A stretch of DNA of 44,849 nucleotides from Novosphingobium album (ex Hu et al. 2023) (GCF_022832385.1 NZ_JALHLE010000030.1:1-44849), one strand, 5' to 3'. Shown: positions 16,826 to 24,507, counted from the stretch's first letter. Notes: generated by a model not told the origin, from the sequence alone. Translations and numbers: made by a program.

Positions 16826-17623
16826 ATGGCGGGCAGATTGGAAGGCAAGACGGCGATTATCACGGGCGCCGCAGGAGGAATCGGGCAAGCGTCGGCGATC
16901 CTGTTCGCCAATGAAGGTGCGAAAGTCGCCTGTGTCGATCTCAAGCAGGATCTTCTGGAGGCGACCGTCGAGCAGATTTCGGCCGAGGGTGGCCACGCGC
17001 TGGCGATCGGTGCGGATGTGTCCAACCGCGAGCATGTGAGGGCAATTATCGATCAGACAATCGAAGCCTTCGGTGTGCCGAACATCGTATTCAACAATGC
17101 CGGCATCAATCCTGACAATCGCCGTCCGCTCACCGAAATTCCGGAGGATGATTTCGATCGTGCCTTCGCAGTGAACGTCAAGGCGCCCTGGATGATGATA
17201 AAGTATGTCGCACCGCACATGGCGAAAGCGGGCGGCGGTTCGATCATCAACACGGCCTCGATCTCTCCGTTTATTGTCGCCAGCACGGCAAGCTACAGCG
17301 CATCGAAAGCCGGCGTCGTGGCGCTGACCAAGGTCGCGGCTGTCGAACTCGGACACCTCAATATCCGAGTGAACGCACTTTGCCCGGGGGCCACCATGAC
17401 GCCGCTCGCCGAAGAACAGCGCAAGGAACTCAAGGGCAGGGGGCTGCCTACGGCGGACGACATCATCGACCGGCTGTCAGTTCTCGGGCGGACCGCCGTT
17501 CCGATAGAGCAGGCGCGCATGGCCCTTTGGCTCGCCAGTGATGAGAGTTCTTTCGCCACGGGTTCTCCGTTCATTGTCGATGGCGGCTGGACGTGTATCG
17601 GTGGTTCCCAGGTCAGGGCCTGA
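16826..17623 (+). CDS. SDR family oxidoreductase
   Basis: A 265-residue classical SDR with TGAAGGIG near residue 14, FNNAGINPDNR, catalytic Ser in NTASISPF, YSASK for the Tyr/Lys pair, and the C-terminal FATGSPFIVDGGWT signature. AAGGAG lies 8 bases upstream of the ATG. It shares an operon with the SDR just before it and converges on the flavin monooxygenase. It looks like an NAD-dependent alcohol dehydrogenase of the cyclohexanol, 3-oxoacyl or steroid type; the substrate cannot be read from the sequence. Confidence 0.85.
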   Translation: MAGRLEGKTAIITGAAGGIGQASAILFANEGAKVACVDLKQDLLEATVEQISAEGGHALAIGADVSNREHVRAIIDQTIEAFGVPNIVFNNAGINPDNRRPLTEIPEDDFDRAFAVNVKAPWMMIKYVAPHMAKAGGGSIINTASISPFIVASTASYSASKAGVVALTKVAAVELGHLNIRVNALCPGATMTPLAEEQRKELKGRGLPTADDIIDRLSVLGRTAVPIEQARMALWLASDESSFATGSPFIVDGGWTCIGGSQVRA

Positions 17624-17676
17624 GAGGCCAGACACGAGCTGTGGAACCAGGGCGGTACATGCCCGCCCGCCACCGG

Positions 17677-18993
17677 TTACGGCAAGGAACTGACTTCGAG
17701 CACGCTGAAACCCTGATAGGCTTTGATGGCTTCCTTGCCGACCCCGGCAACATAGCCATCGGGGCGCACGAGAATGCGCTCGCCATCGGTCATGACGATC
17801 TGCACCGGGTTTCCGTCGCGCATCGCTTCAAAAAGGCGTCGGCCGTCGCTGAGCCTCATGTCCGGCATCCGGTCGCCGGCCTGCAATCCCAATGGTCCAG
17901 CTGCCGCCTCGCTGCCGGCCAAAGGGCCGTTGCGATAGCCTATCGAGAGCTGATTGGTCATGTCGCCACGCTTGGTGGACGAGTTGAGGTGCAGTGTGCT
18001 CGTCAGGTTGAGCATGGCCGCCGCGATGGGGAGCCGTTCGGCTTCGTAGGTGTCCAGTATGCCGTTGTCTCCGCAACGCAGGGCTGAAACGAGCTTCCAT
18101 CCAAGATTGAAGGCATCCTGCACGCCGGTATTGAGCCCCTGGGCGCCCGACGGAGGGTGCAGATGGGCGGAATCGCCGGCCAGGAACACATTGCCCACGC
18201 GATAATGCTCGACCATGCGGATCTGGTTCCTGAACTGCGAGCGCCAGGTGATTTTCGACGGGCGTTTCTTCAGCAGCCTGAAAAGGCCTTGTTCGAGCCC
18301 GTGCCGCGCAAGCTTTTCCGGTGCCTGCAATTGCCACATGCCCGCTTGCGGCAAAGGTGCAATCACGATGCGGCCGCAGCTGTGCAGGGGCCAGACGTGC
18401 CAGAAGTCCCGGTCGAGGCCCGCCAAGGCGAAATCGGCGACAATCATTGTCTTGTCACCCAGACTCTTCCCCACCAGTTGCAGTTCCAGGGCCTTGCGCG
18501 TCGTGCTGCGGCCGCCATCGCAGCCGGCGACATAGCGCGCCTCGATCGTTTCGCCGCTGGTGAGCGAGCAGAAGACCACATCATCGCGTTGCTCCAGCGT
18601 CTGTAGTCCGACGCCGAACTCAACGCTGCCGCCGAGCGCGGTCAGGTGCGCGCGCAAGGCCTGTTCGGTCCGCCATTGCGGGACCATTCTCATGTTGGGG
18701 TGAGGGCAGCCGACCGTCGGTTCGCAATGGGTGCCGAGTGACCTGATCTGTTTGGTGAACGGCCCGAAATGCAACTGGATCGGCTGGTACAGCGAACTCT
18801 CCGCCAGCACGTCGTCTGCCACCCCGATCATGTCGAAGATTTCCAGCGAGCGTGGCTGCAAGCCCTTGCCGCGCGATCCGCCGAAAGGACCTCCGGCCAC
18901 GTCGATCAGGCGAAACGTCACGCCGCGCCGCTGCAATTCGATGGCAAGGGTCAGGCCTGTCGCGCCTGCACCGATGATAAGGACTTCTAGCAT
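17677..18993 (-). CDS. FAD-dependent monooxygenase (class A, PheA/TfdB-like)
   Basis: A 438-residue flavoprotein hydroxylase. FAD-binding GxGxxG is IIGAGATGLTLAIELQRRG at the N-terminus. The DG motif is AGCDGGRSTTRK near residue 175. The GD motif is FLAGDSAHLHPPSGAQGLNTGVQDAFNLGWKL, about residues 270-300. Such enzymes put one oxygen atom on aromatic or polyketide-like substrates using NAD(P)H. The C-terminal thioredoxin-like domain of larger relatives is short here. The ATG at 18993 is the natural start, with AGAGG upstream; the longer frame would run through two operator dyads. It is divergent from a MarR gene that probably controls it. Confidence 0.87.
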   Translation of the reverse strand: MLEVLIIGAGATGLTLAIELQRRGVTFRLIDVAGGPFGGSRGKGLQPRSLEIFDMIGVADDVLAESSLYQPIQLHFGPFTKQIRSLGTHCEPTVGCPHPNMRMVPQWRTEQALRAHLTALGGSVEFGVGLQTLEQRDDVVFCSLTSGETIEARYVAGCDGGRSTTRKALELQLVGKSLGDKTMIVADFALAGLDRDFWHVWPLHSCGRIVIAPLPQAGMWQLQAPEKLARHGLEQGLFRLLKKRPSKITWRSQFRNQIRMVEHYRVGNVFLAGDSAHLHPPSGAQGLNTGVQDAFNLGWKLVSALRCGDNGILDTYEAERLPIAAAMLNLTSTLHLNSSTKRGDMTNQLSIGYRNGPLAGSEAAAGPLGLQAGDRMPDMRLSDGRRLFEAMRDGNPVQIVMTDGERILVRPDGYVAGVGKEAIKAYQGFSVLEVSSLP

Positions 18994-19010
18994 GTGCCTC
19001 TGGTATATAT

Positions 19011-19023
19011 GTGCATAATGCAC
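19011..19023. promoter_or_regulatory. MarR operator 1
   Basis: GTGCATAATGCAC is a perfect 13-base dyad (GTGCAT-A-ATGCAC). It sits 18 bases before the start codon of the monooxygenase gene, on the side where that gene's promoter should be. A near copy occurs at 19061, exactly 50 bases away. Confidence 0.65.
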
Positions 19024-19042
19024 GGATATGACAGAGTCGGTC

Positions 19043-19076
19043 TTGAGGTGCAAGATAAATGTGTATAATGCACTAA
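19043..19076 (+). promoter_or_regulatory. MarR promoter with overlapping operator 2
   Basis: TTGAGG (19043-19048) and a perfect TATAAT (19064-19069) are 15 bases apart. The -10 lies inside GTGTATAATGCAC (19061-19073), which is the upstream dyad with one change, so regulator binding would block RNA polymerase. The predicted transcript starts near 19076, about 4 bases from the ATG, which suggests a leaderless message. Confidence 0.65.
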
Positions 19077-19079
19077 TTT

Positions 19080-19556
19080 ATGCACTGGACCGACAAGCTT
19101 CACGCAATCCTGATGGGGGTCAGCGACCTTACGAACCGGATCGATATCGACGCCCGTTTGCTGGCGGCGAGCAACGTCAAGCTTGACCGCGCCTTGCTCC
19201 CACTGCTGTCGCGGCTTGCATTGCACGAGCAGATGAGCACCGTCGAACTTGCCAATCTGGTCGGGCGCGATCACTCGACAGTCAGCCGTCAGCTCGCCAA
19301 GCTTGAAGACTTGGCTCTGATTGAACGGGTTCCCAGTTCGGGGGACCGGCGCGTTCGGATGATCTGTCCAAGCGCCAAGGGGAAGGCCTTGCTGGGCGCC
19401 GTTGCGAAGGTCCGGAGGCAGTGGATCGAGGCGCACTTCCGGGACTGGCCGCGCGAGGACATCGATCAGCTGATTTCGCTGACGGGAAAGATGATGGAAG
19501 GCCTGGATGAGGTCTCCCTGGGAGGCATCGAAATGATTGAGACGCGGAGCGCTTGA
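19080..19556 (+). CDS. MarR family transcriptional regulator
   Basis: A 158-residue winged-helix regulator. The recognition region is MSTVELANLVGRDHSTVSRQLAKLEDLALIERVPSSGDRRVRM (about residues 55-95) with the wing GDRR. The flanking helices form the dimer interface. MarR proteins usually repress their own operon and a divergent enzyme gene until a phenolic or similar ligand binds; here that enzyme is the flavin monooxygenase. Two matching dyads lie in the shared intergenic DNA, one covering this gene's -10. No ribosome site fits between the predicted transcript start and the ATG. The next gene, a TetR regulator, overlaps its stop codon (TTGA), so both are made from one message. Confidence 0.88.
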   Translation: MHWTDKLHAILMGVSDLTNRIDIDARLLAASNVKLDRALLPLLSRLALHEQMSTVELANLVGRDHSTVSRQLAKLEDLALIERVPSSGDRRVRMICPSAKGKALLGAVAKVRRQWIEAHFRDWPREDIDQLISLTGKMMEGLDEVSLGGIEMIETRSA

Positions 19557-20167
19557 AGTTGGCAAGGAGAAGGTTTGGCACGAAAAGCTCGGAAACGAGG
19601 GCACAGCTTCTGGATCTCGCCGAGCAGTTGATGCGCGACGAGGGGTACGCGGCGATCACGTCACGCCGTCTGGGAAGTTTCGCCGGACTGTCTCCGCAGA
19701 TCGTCTATTACTACTTCAAGACGATGGATGAGCTTTTTGAAGCTCTCCTTCTCAGGATATTCGACGCGCACTACGCCGCGCTGGACGAGGCGGGCAGCGC
19801 CGATGACCCGCTGCTGGCCATGTGGCTGCTGAGCTGCGATCCCGCCCGTGCCACAATCACTGCGGAACTCATGGCGCTGGCCAACCATCGCAAGGATCTC
19901 AGTTCCCTGATCGGCAAGTTCAATGAAAAGTTCAGCGCGCGGCAGATCGAGATTTTGGATACCGAGTTTGCTGCGCGGGGAATCGAATTTCCCGGCTGGC
20001 CGATAGAGGCCATCGCGGCCGTCATGGAAAACACGGCGAGAGGATTTGCATTCGGCCGCAATTACGAGCTTGCGAACCAGATCGACGCGCAGTTGCTAAT
20101 CACGCGCTATATCGAAAGCCTTCGCATTCCTTCGTCAGCAGTCGATCGCGAGGGGCAGGGCGGTTGA
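19553..20167 (+). CDS. TetR family transcriptional regulator
   Basis: A 204-residue TetR regulator with the helix-turn-helix YAAITSRRLGSFAGLSPQIVYYYFKTMDELFEAL (about residues 28-62) and a C-terminal ligand domain containing ELMALANHRKDLSSLIGKF. It resembles the TetR at 15310-15942. The start is TTG 19553, overlapping the MarR stop in TTGA with GGAG just upstream, so translation is probably coupled. It converges on the NTF2-like/SDR pair. A MarR-TetR operon is uncommon and may link control of the monooxygenase with control of the P450 clusters. Confidence 0.85.
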   Translation: MKLARRRFGTKSSETRAQLLDLAEQLMRDEGYAAITSRRLGSFAGLSPQIVYYYFKTMDELFEALLLRIFDAHYAALDEAGSADDPLLAMWLLSCDPARATITAELMALANHRKDLSSLIGKFNEKFSARQIEILDTEFAARGIEFPGWPIEAIAAVMENTARGFAFGRNYELANQIDAQLLITRYIESLRIPSSAVDREGQGG

Positions 20168-20220
20168 CGCAGCGCCGAACCGGTTGATGTCCCTCGCGAT
20201 CTCCCCGAGCGGGCCTGGCG

Positions 20221-20679
20221 TCAGGCGTAGGCGGGGTGAACCGCGTCCTTCGGGGCTTCCTGCATGTATACGTCGAGATGCCGCACTTTGCCGGCCGAAT
20301 TGAAATCATAGACCATCAGCGTGTTCACGATGTTGGTCGCACCCTCGGCCGTCACGCGTTCTTCCAGCTCCAGGAAAACCAGGTGCCCGCATTCAGTTAC
20401 GCGCTTGAATGAGCCTTCCCAGTCGGCGGTCGGCGCCCACTTGGCGTTGAAATCGATGTACTTCTTGTAATCCATCGATTCCTTGAAGATGCCGATCCGC
20501 TCGAACTCGTCCGGAGAGACATAGTCCTCGATACGCTCCCAGATCTCTGGCGAATAGTCCGGTTCGCGGGATGCGATCATGTTGTTCTTCATGAGCAGGG
20601 CGATTTCGAGAACCTTGCGGGAAAGCCCCGTGTAGTCGGCGATGACGTCCTCGATTTCCTTGAATACCTTGTCGGCCAT
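20221..20679 (-). CDS. Small NTF2-like protein, second paralogue
   Basis: A 152-residue soluble protein, paralogue of the 8892-9359 protein and equally unassigned. Shared blocks are DYSPE, DEFERIG-FKE, WAPT-WEGSFKRVTE, LELEERV and RHLDVYMQ. The WEGSFKRVTE and RHLDVY blocks are the best candidates for a functional core. AGGAG lies upstream of the ATG. It follows the HANFAS SDR by 55 bases on the same strand, repeating the gene order seen at 8892-10184. It probably works on the same type of intermediate as that SDR. Confidence 0.7.
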   Translation of the reverse strand: MADKVFKEIEDVIADYTGLSRKVLEIALLMKNNMIASREPDYSPEIWERIEDYVSPDEFERIGIFKESMDYKKYIDFNAKWAPTADWEGSFKRVTECGHLVFLELEERVTAEGATNIVNTLMVYDFNSAGKVRHLDVYMQEAPKDAVHPAYA

Positions 20680-20734
20680 GAGTGTCTCCTGTGCTGTCTG
20701 TTGATTGAATTCGTGGGGGTTGGCTGAGGCGCGC

Positions 20735-21499
20735 TCAGGAGCGCATGGTCACGCCGCCATCGACGCAGAAAACCTGGCCGGTGATGTAGCTGCCTTCCTC
20801 TGACATCAGCATTGCGCTGATCGCGGCAATGTCTTGCGGCCGGCCGAGGCGCGATTTGATCATGGCGTTTCCGAACAGCCAGTCCTTCATCTCCTGCGGC
20901 AATGCCTCTTCCCATTTCTCGTGCATGATTGCGCCGGGTGCCACGGCATTGGCGCGCACGCCCTGGGGGCCGTAGCGCGCCGCGACATGGCGCATCAGGG
21001 CATGGTCGGCGGCCTTCGCCATGGCATAGGCCACGCGGGTAGGCTCGCCCGTATAGGCCGCGACCGAGCTGGTATAGAGAATGGTACCGCCGCCGCGCGC
21101 CAGGATTGGGGGCAGCGCCGCCCGCGTGCAGAGATAGAAACCGCGCAGGTTGACCCGGAGCGTCTCGTCCAGGGCCTCAAGCGGCAGTTCCAGAACGCCC
21201 ACATCGTTGCCGTTGTCCGCGAAGCTGGCGAAATTGGCGTGCAGGCCGTCGAGGCCGCCGAACGTGGTCACGGCGCGTTCCACGGCACTGGCAATGGATG
21301 CCTCGTCGGCGCCGTCGAGATCGACCCCGATAGCGGTGCCGCCGGCCTGTTCGATTTCGCTGGCGACGGCGCGGGCCGAGTCGCCGTTGCAGTCGCCCAG
21401 TATGACGTTTGCGCCTTCGCGCGCATAGCGATGGGCCAGCTCGCCGCCGATTCCTCCTCCGCCCGCCACGAGTATGGTTTTTCCTTCCAGTCTACGCAT
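20735..21499 (-). CDS. SDR oxidoreductase of the HANFAS subfamily, second paralogue
   Basis: A 254-residue SDR with AGGGGIGGE for the nucleotide loop, HANFAS (GGLDGLHANFAS) in place of NNAG, a catalytic Ser in YTSSVAAY, YAMAK for the Tyr/Lys pair, and SYITGQVFCVDGG at the end. It is the paralogue of the SDR at 9420-10184; the segments RGFYLCTRAALP and ALMRHVAARYGPQGVRAN have near-identical counterparts there. The start is ATG 21499 (MRRLEGKT) with GGAGGAG upstream; an earlier in-frame start at 21526 is less likely. It is divergent from the TauD gene across a 158-base region holding a clear dyad. Confidence 0.85.
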   Translation of the reverse strand: MRRLEGKTILVAGGGGIGGELAHRYAREGANVILGDCNGDSARAVASEIEQAGGTAIGVDLDGADEASIASAVERAVTTFGGLDGLHANFASFADNGNDVGVLELPLEALDETLRVNLRGFYLCTRAALPPILARGGGTILYTSSVAAYTGEPTRVAYAMAKAADHALMRHVAARYGPQGVRANAVAPGAIMHEKWEEALPQEMKDWLFGNAMIKSRLGRPQDIAAISAMLMSEEGSYITGQVFCVDGGVTMRS

Positions 21500-21560
21500 G
21501 TTTCCGGCTCCTCCGCTGCCCGTCATTCAGTGCCGCTCGACCGTCGCGGCGTTCTTGGGC

Positions 21561-21597
21561 TTGACCTCCGACGCCCTAATGCTAATCGAATGATTAG
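21561..21597. promoter_or_regulatory. Operator/promoter between TauD and SDR genes
   Basis: CTAATCGAATGATTAG (21582-21597) is a perfect dyad of CTAATC and GATTAG around GAAT. A nearby CCTAATG (21575-21581) adds a third half-site. TTGACC (21561-21566) upstream is a good -35 for the TauD direction, with a weak TAATCG -10 inside the dyad, so binding would block transcription. It is probably the site of one of the TetR proteins encoded nearby; which one is not known. Confidence 0.55.
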
Positions 21598-21657
21598 GAC
21601 AAGCATTTTTCGCAATCCCCGATTGCGGGGGGCGAATGGGAAAGAGGAGTTTCGCCA

Positions 21658-22506
21658 GTGGCTGAAGCAACGCAATTGAACTTCGAGGTGATCGACGTCA
21701 CGCTGCACACGGGCAGCGTGATCGCAACGGACAAGGAGACGCTCCTCGGCGGAGCCATGACCGGGAAGATTCGAGAGGTTCTCGAACGCCGCGGCGTGAT
21801 CGTGTTCCCGCAGATGAACTTGTCGGACGAGGAGCAGATCGCCTTCACGCACACGCTGGGGACTTTCGCGCACGAGGCTGGTGAAGGAAACGACGGCGGC
21901 GATGCGGTCTACCCGATCACGATGGACGAGACGATCAACCCCGTTGCCGCCTATCTCAAGGGCGCGTTCTATTGGCATATCGATGGCACGATGTCGGACC
22001 GCCCGATTTTTGCGTCGGTCATGAGTTCGCGTGCGCTCGCGGCGGAAGGCGGCGATACCGAATTCTGCAACACTTACGCTGCTTGGGACGCAATTCCGGA
22101 AGATGAAAAGCGTCAGCTGGAATCGCTCAAGGTCAAGCACGCCTTCTGGCGCTCGCAGATCTATTGGAATCCGGAGCCCAGCCATGCCGAGTTTCAGAAC
22201 TGGCTTTCGCGTGGCTCGAACACGCTGCCGCTGGTCTGGAAGCACCGTTCCGGCCGCAAGTCGCTGGTCCTGGGGGCGACCGCGCTGCAGGTCGAGGGCA
22301 TGGATCTTACCGAAAGCGAGGCACTGCTGGTGCGTCTTCGCGATTGGGCGACGGAGCCGCGCTTCGTCTATCGCCACAAGTGGGGGCTGGGCGATCTCGT
22401 TGTGTGGGACAACACCGGCACGATGCACCGCGCCATGCCCTATGACCACAATAGTGGCAGGCTGATGCACCGCACCAAGCTGGAAGGTGAGGAAACTTTC
22501 GCCTGA
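21658..22506 (+). CDS. TauD/TfdA-type 2-oxoglutarate-dependent dioxygenase
   Basis: A 282-residue Fe(II)/2-oxoglutarate oxygenase. The facial triad is visible: H107 and D109 in WHIDGT, and H257 in GTMHRAMPYD. An Arg for 2-oxoglutarate follows (R268 or R272 in GRLMHRTKLEG). It hydroxylates, or cleaves an ether or ester-like bond of, its substrate while turning 2-oxoglutarate into succinate and CO2. The start is GTG 21658, 8 bases after AGAGGAG. It leads an operon with a P450 (37 bases downstream) and a CMD-like gene. In this setting the substrate is more likely a terpenoid or aromatic compound than taurine. Confidence 0.88.
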   Translation: MAEATQLNFEVIDVTLHTGSVIATDKETLLGGAMTGKIREVLERRGVIVFPQMNLSDEEQIAFTHTLGTFAHEAGEGNDGGDAVYPITMDETINPVAAYLKGAFYWHIDGTMSDRPIFASVMSSRALAAEGGDTEFCNTYAAWDAIPEDEKRQLESLKVKHAFWRSQIYWNPEPSHAEFQNWLSRGSNTLPLVWKHRSGRKSLVLGATALQVEGMDLTESEALLVRLRDWATEPRFVYRHKWGLGDLVVWDNTGTMHRAMPYDHNSGRLMHRTKLEGEETFA

Positions 22507-22543
22507 CCCGATCAGGGCACTGGAAGAATATGGGAGCAGGATC

Positions 22544-23809
22544 GTGATTACAGACAATGTCGCGGAACGCGACTTCTTCACCGACACGACACTTGTGCAG
22601 GAACCCCACCCCTGGGTCGAGGCTCTCCGGGCCCAGGGGCCGCTGGTGCGCGAGCATCATCACAACTCGATCGTCCTGACCGGGTACGACGAAGTGCAGG
22701 ACGTCTATTCGCGTCCAGAGGATTTCTCGAACGTGGTTTGCGTGGGCGGCCCGCTGGGCGGCGTGCCGTTCACGCCTCAAGGCGATGATATCTGCGCGGC
22801 AATCGAGGCCAATCGCGACAAGTTCGTATTCTCGGAGCACTTCATCACCTTTGATGGCGAAGCGCACCGCGTCCACCGCGCGCTCCTGACGAAGCTGCTG
22901 ACCTTCAAGCGCCTCAAAGCCAACGAAGCCTTCATGGACTCCTATGCGGGCGAACTGATAGAGGCCTTTGCTGCAAGGCGCAGCTGCGAGCTGGTGTCCG
23001 AATTCTCGCAGCCGCTGGCAACGATGGTCATCGCCGACCTGCTCGGGGTTCCCGAGGAAGACCGCGAGGAACTGCGCGCGAAGGTCCTCCCGGCGCCCGG
23101 CGGGGCGGATCAGGGCGAGGGTGCCGTGTTTGTCGACCCGCTGGCCGTCTTCACCGAGGTGTTCACCGATTACCTCAAGGACCGCCGGGCTCATCCGCGC
23201 GACGACCTCTTGACCGAGCTGGTCAATTCGCGGCTGCCCGATGGCTCGGATCCGGGAATTGACACCATGGTGCGGCTGGCGTGCTTCCTGTTCATTGGCG
23301 GGCAGGACACTTCGGCAAAGCTGCTGGCATCGGCGGTGCGTATCCTTGCCGAGCGTCCCGGCATACAGCAGGCGCTGCGCGCCGACCGCAATCTGATCGG
23401 CAACTTCATCGAGGAAACGCTTCGCTTTGAATCGCCGACGATGAACGATTTCCGCCTGGCGCGCCGCACCACCACGGTGGGCGGCGTCGAGGTCAAGGCG
23501 GGCACCATCATTACGCTCAGCCTGACGGGGGCCAACCGCGATCCGGACTATTTCGAGAACCCGAACGAGTTCGACATGAACCGCCCCAAGGTGCGCGATC
23601 ACCTGGCCTTCGGCCGTGGTCCGCACGGCTGCCTGGGCGCGCCTCTGGCCCGACTTGAGGCCCGTACCGGCCTCAATCGCCTGCTCGATGCCTTCCCTGT
23701 CATCGAGATTGACGAAGAGCACCATGGACCCGCAGGCGCCAGGCACTACAATTATCTGCCTTCTTATATCCTGCGGGGACTGGAAGACCTCTATCTCCGC
23801 TTTCCATAA
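22544..23809 (+). CDS. Cytochrome P450, second paralogue
   Basis: A 421-residue soluble P450. Oxygen-activation motif GGQDTS in the I-helix, ExxR as ETLR (EETLRFESP), and heme loop FGRGPHGCLG with C363 as ligand. The start is GTG 22544, 7 bases after GGGAG; an earlier GTG at 22487 would overlap the TauD gene by 20 bases and lacks a clear ribosome site. The length nearly equals that of the P450 at 10224-11486, and both end in a similar GARHYNY/GGRRYDY tail, so they belong to related subfamilies. It needs ferredoxin partners from outside the window. TauD and P450 in one operon imply two different hydroxylations of related compounds. Confidence 0.9.
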   Translation: MITDNVAERDFFTDTTLVQEPHPWVEALRAQGPLVREHHHNSIVLTGYDEVQDVYSRPEDFSNVVCVGGPLGGVPFTPQGDDICAAIEANRDKFVFSEHFITFDGEAHRVHRALLTKLLTFKRLKANEAFMDSYAGELIEAFAARRSCELVSEFSQPLATMVIADLLGVPEEDREELRAKVLPAPGGADQGEGAVFVDPLAVFTEVFTDYLKDRRAHPRDDLLTELVNSRLPDGSDPGIDTMVRLACFLFIGGQDTSAKLLASAVRILAERPGIQQALRADRNLIGNFIEETLRFESPTMNDFRLARRTTTVGGVEVKAGTIITLSLTGANRDPDYFENPNEFDMNRPKVRDHLAFGRGPHGCLGAPLARLEARTGLNRLLDAFPVIEIDEEHHGPAGARHYNYLPSYILRGLEDLYLRFP

Positions 23810-23916
23810 GCAGAAAATCCGCGGCCGGTTGCGCAGGGCTTCCGGCGGCGGACATCAAAACCGGGGCGCCATGGCAGACGATGCGTGGCGCTCCGGATCG
23901 AAAGGAACGACACGCA

Positions 23917-24507
23917 ATGCTCGAAGCTGATCCTCCCGCTCGCATACCGCAAGTTACGGAGGCTGAATTTACGGATGCGACGCGGGCGTTCCTGGATCGG
24001 TGGACCGGCGGGTTCTTCAAGAACTCGGACAAGAATCCGCCGTTGCTCACTTTCGCGCACCACCCGCACCTCGCCGAGCTGTTTTCGCAGTTCAACATTC
24101 ACCTGCTGACGACCAATACCGTGCCGGTGAAGCTGCGCCAGATTGCCATCATGCGCACGGCCTGGGTCTGCAAGGCCATCTACATGTGGTCGAGCCACCT
24201 CAACACCAGTCTGACCCTTGGTCTTGAGCCCGACATGTTCGATCCGGTCAAAGCGGGGGCGGACGATCCCTACTTCACCGATTTCGAACGCGTCGTGGTG
24301 CGGGCCACCGACGAATTGATCGCAGACCGGAAGATTGGACAGGAGACATGGACGGCGCTGGCAAGCGAATGGTCCTACCAGCAACTGCTCGATTTCATGT
24401 TCACGGTGGGCGCTTATGTGACCGTCGCCGGGGTGATGCGGTCATCCGGGATCGAGCGCCAGCCCGACTTGCTGGCTCTGGCGGAAAGATACGGAGCGCC
24501 GGAATAG
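23917..24507 (+). CDS. Carboxymuconolactone decarboxylase (CMD/AhpD-fold) family protein
   Basis: A 196-residue all-helical protein of the CMD family. The core RQIAIMRTAWVCKAIYMWSSHLNTSLTLGL matches the CMD signature, where a Cys and a His of the usual CxxC-x3-H site are found. Only one Cys remains (CKAIY), the pattern of the non-peroxidase branch common in catabolic clusters of actinobacteria and sphingomonads. A second helical part (WTALASEWSYQQLLDFMFTVGAYVTVAGVMRSSGI) is also typical. Its reaction is unknown; lactone decarboxylation or hydrolysis, or detoxification of reactive intermediates, are options. The start is ATG 23917 with AAAGGAA upstream. It is the last gene of the TauD-P450 operon. 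Confidence 0.8.
   Translation: MLEADPPARIPQVTEAEFTDATRAFLDRWTGGFFKNSDKNPPLLTFAHHPHLAELFSQFNIHLLTTNTVPVKLRQIAIMRTAWVCKAIYMWSSHLNTSLTLGLEPDMFDPVKAGADDPYFTDFERVVVRATDELIADRKIGQETWTALASEWSYQQLLDFMFTVGAYVTVAGVMRSSGIERQPDLLALAERYGAPE

Noticed and set aside
21658..22506. Assignment of the TauD-like gene as taurine dioxygenase
   Set aside because: No sulfonate transporter or related genes are near; the P450/SDR neighbours point to another substrate.
22307..23746. A 479-codon minus-strand frame opposite the second P450
   Set aside because: P450 motifs on the plus strand are complete; the antisense frame is compositional.
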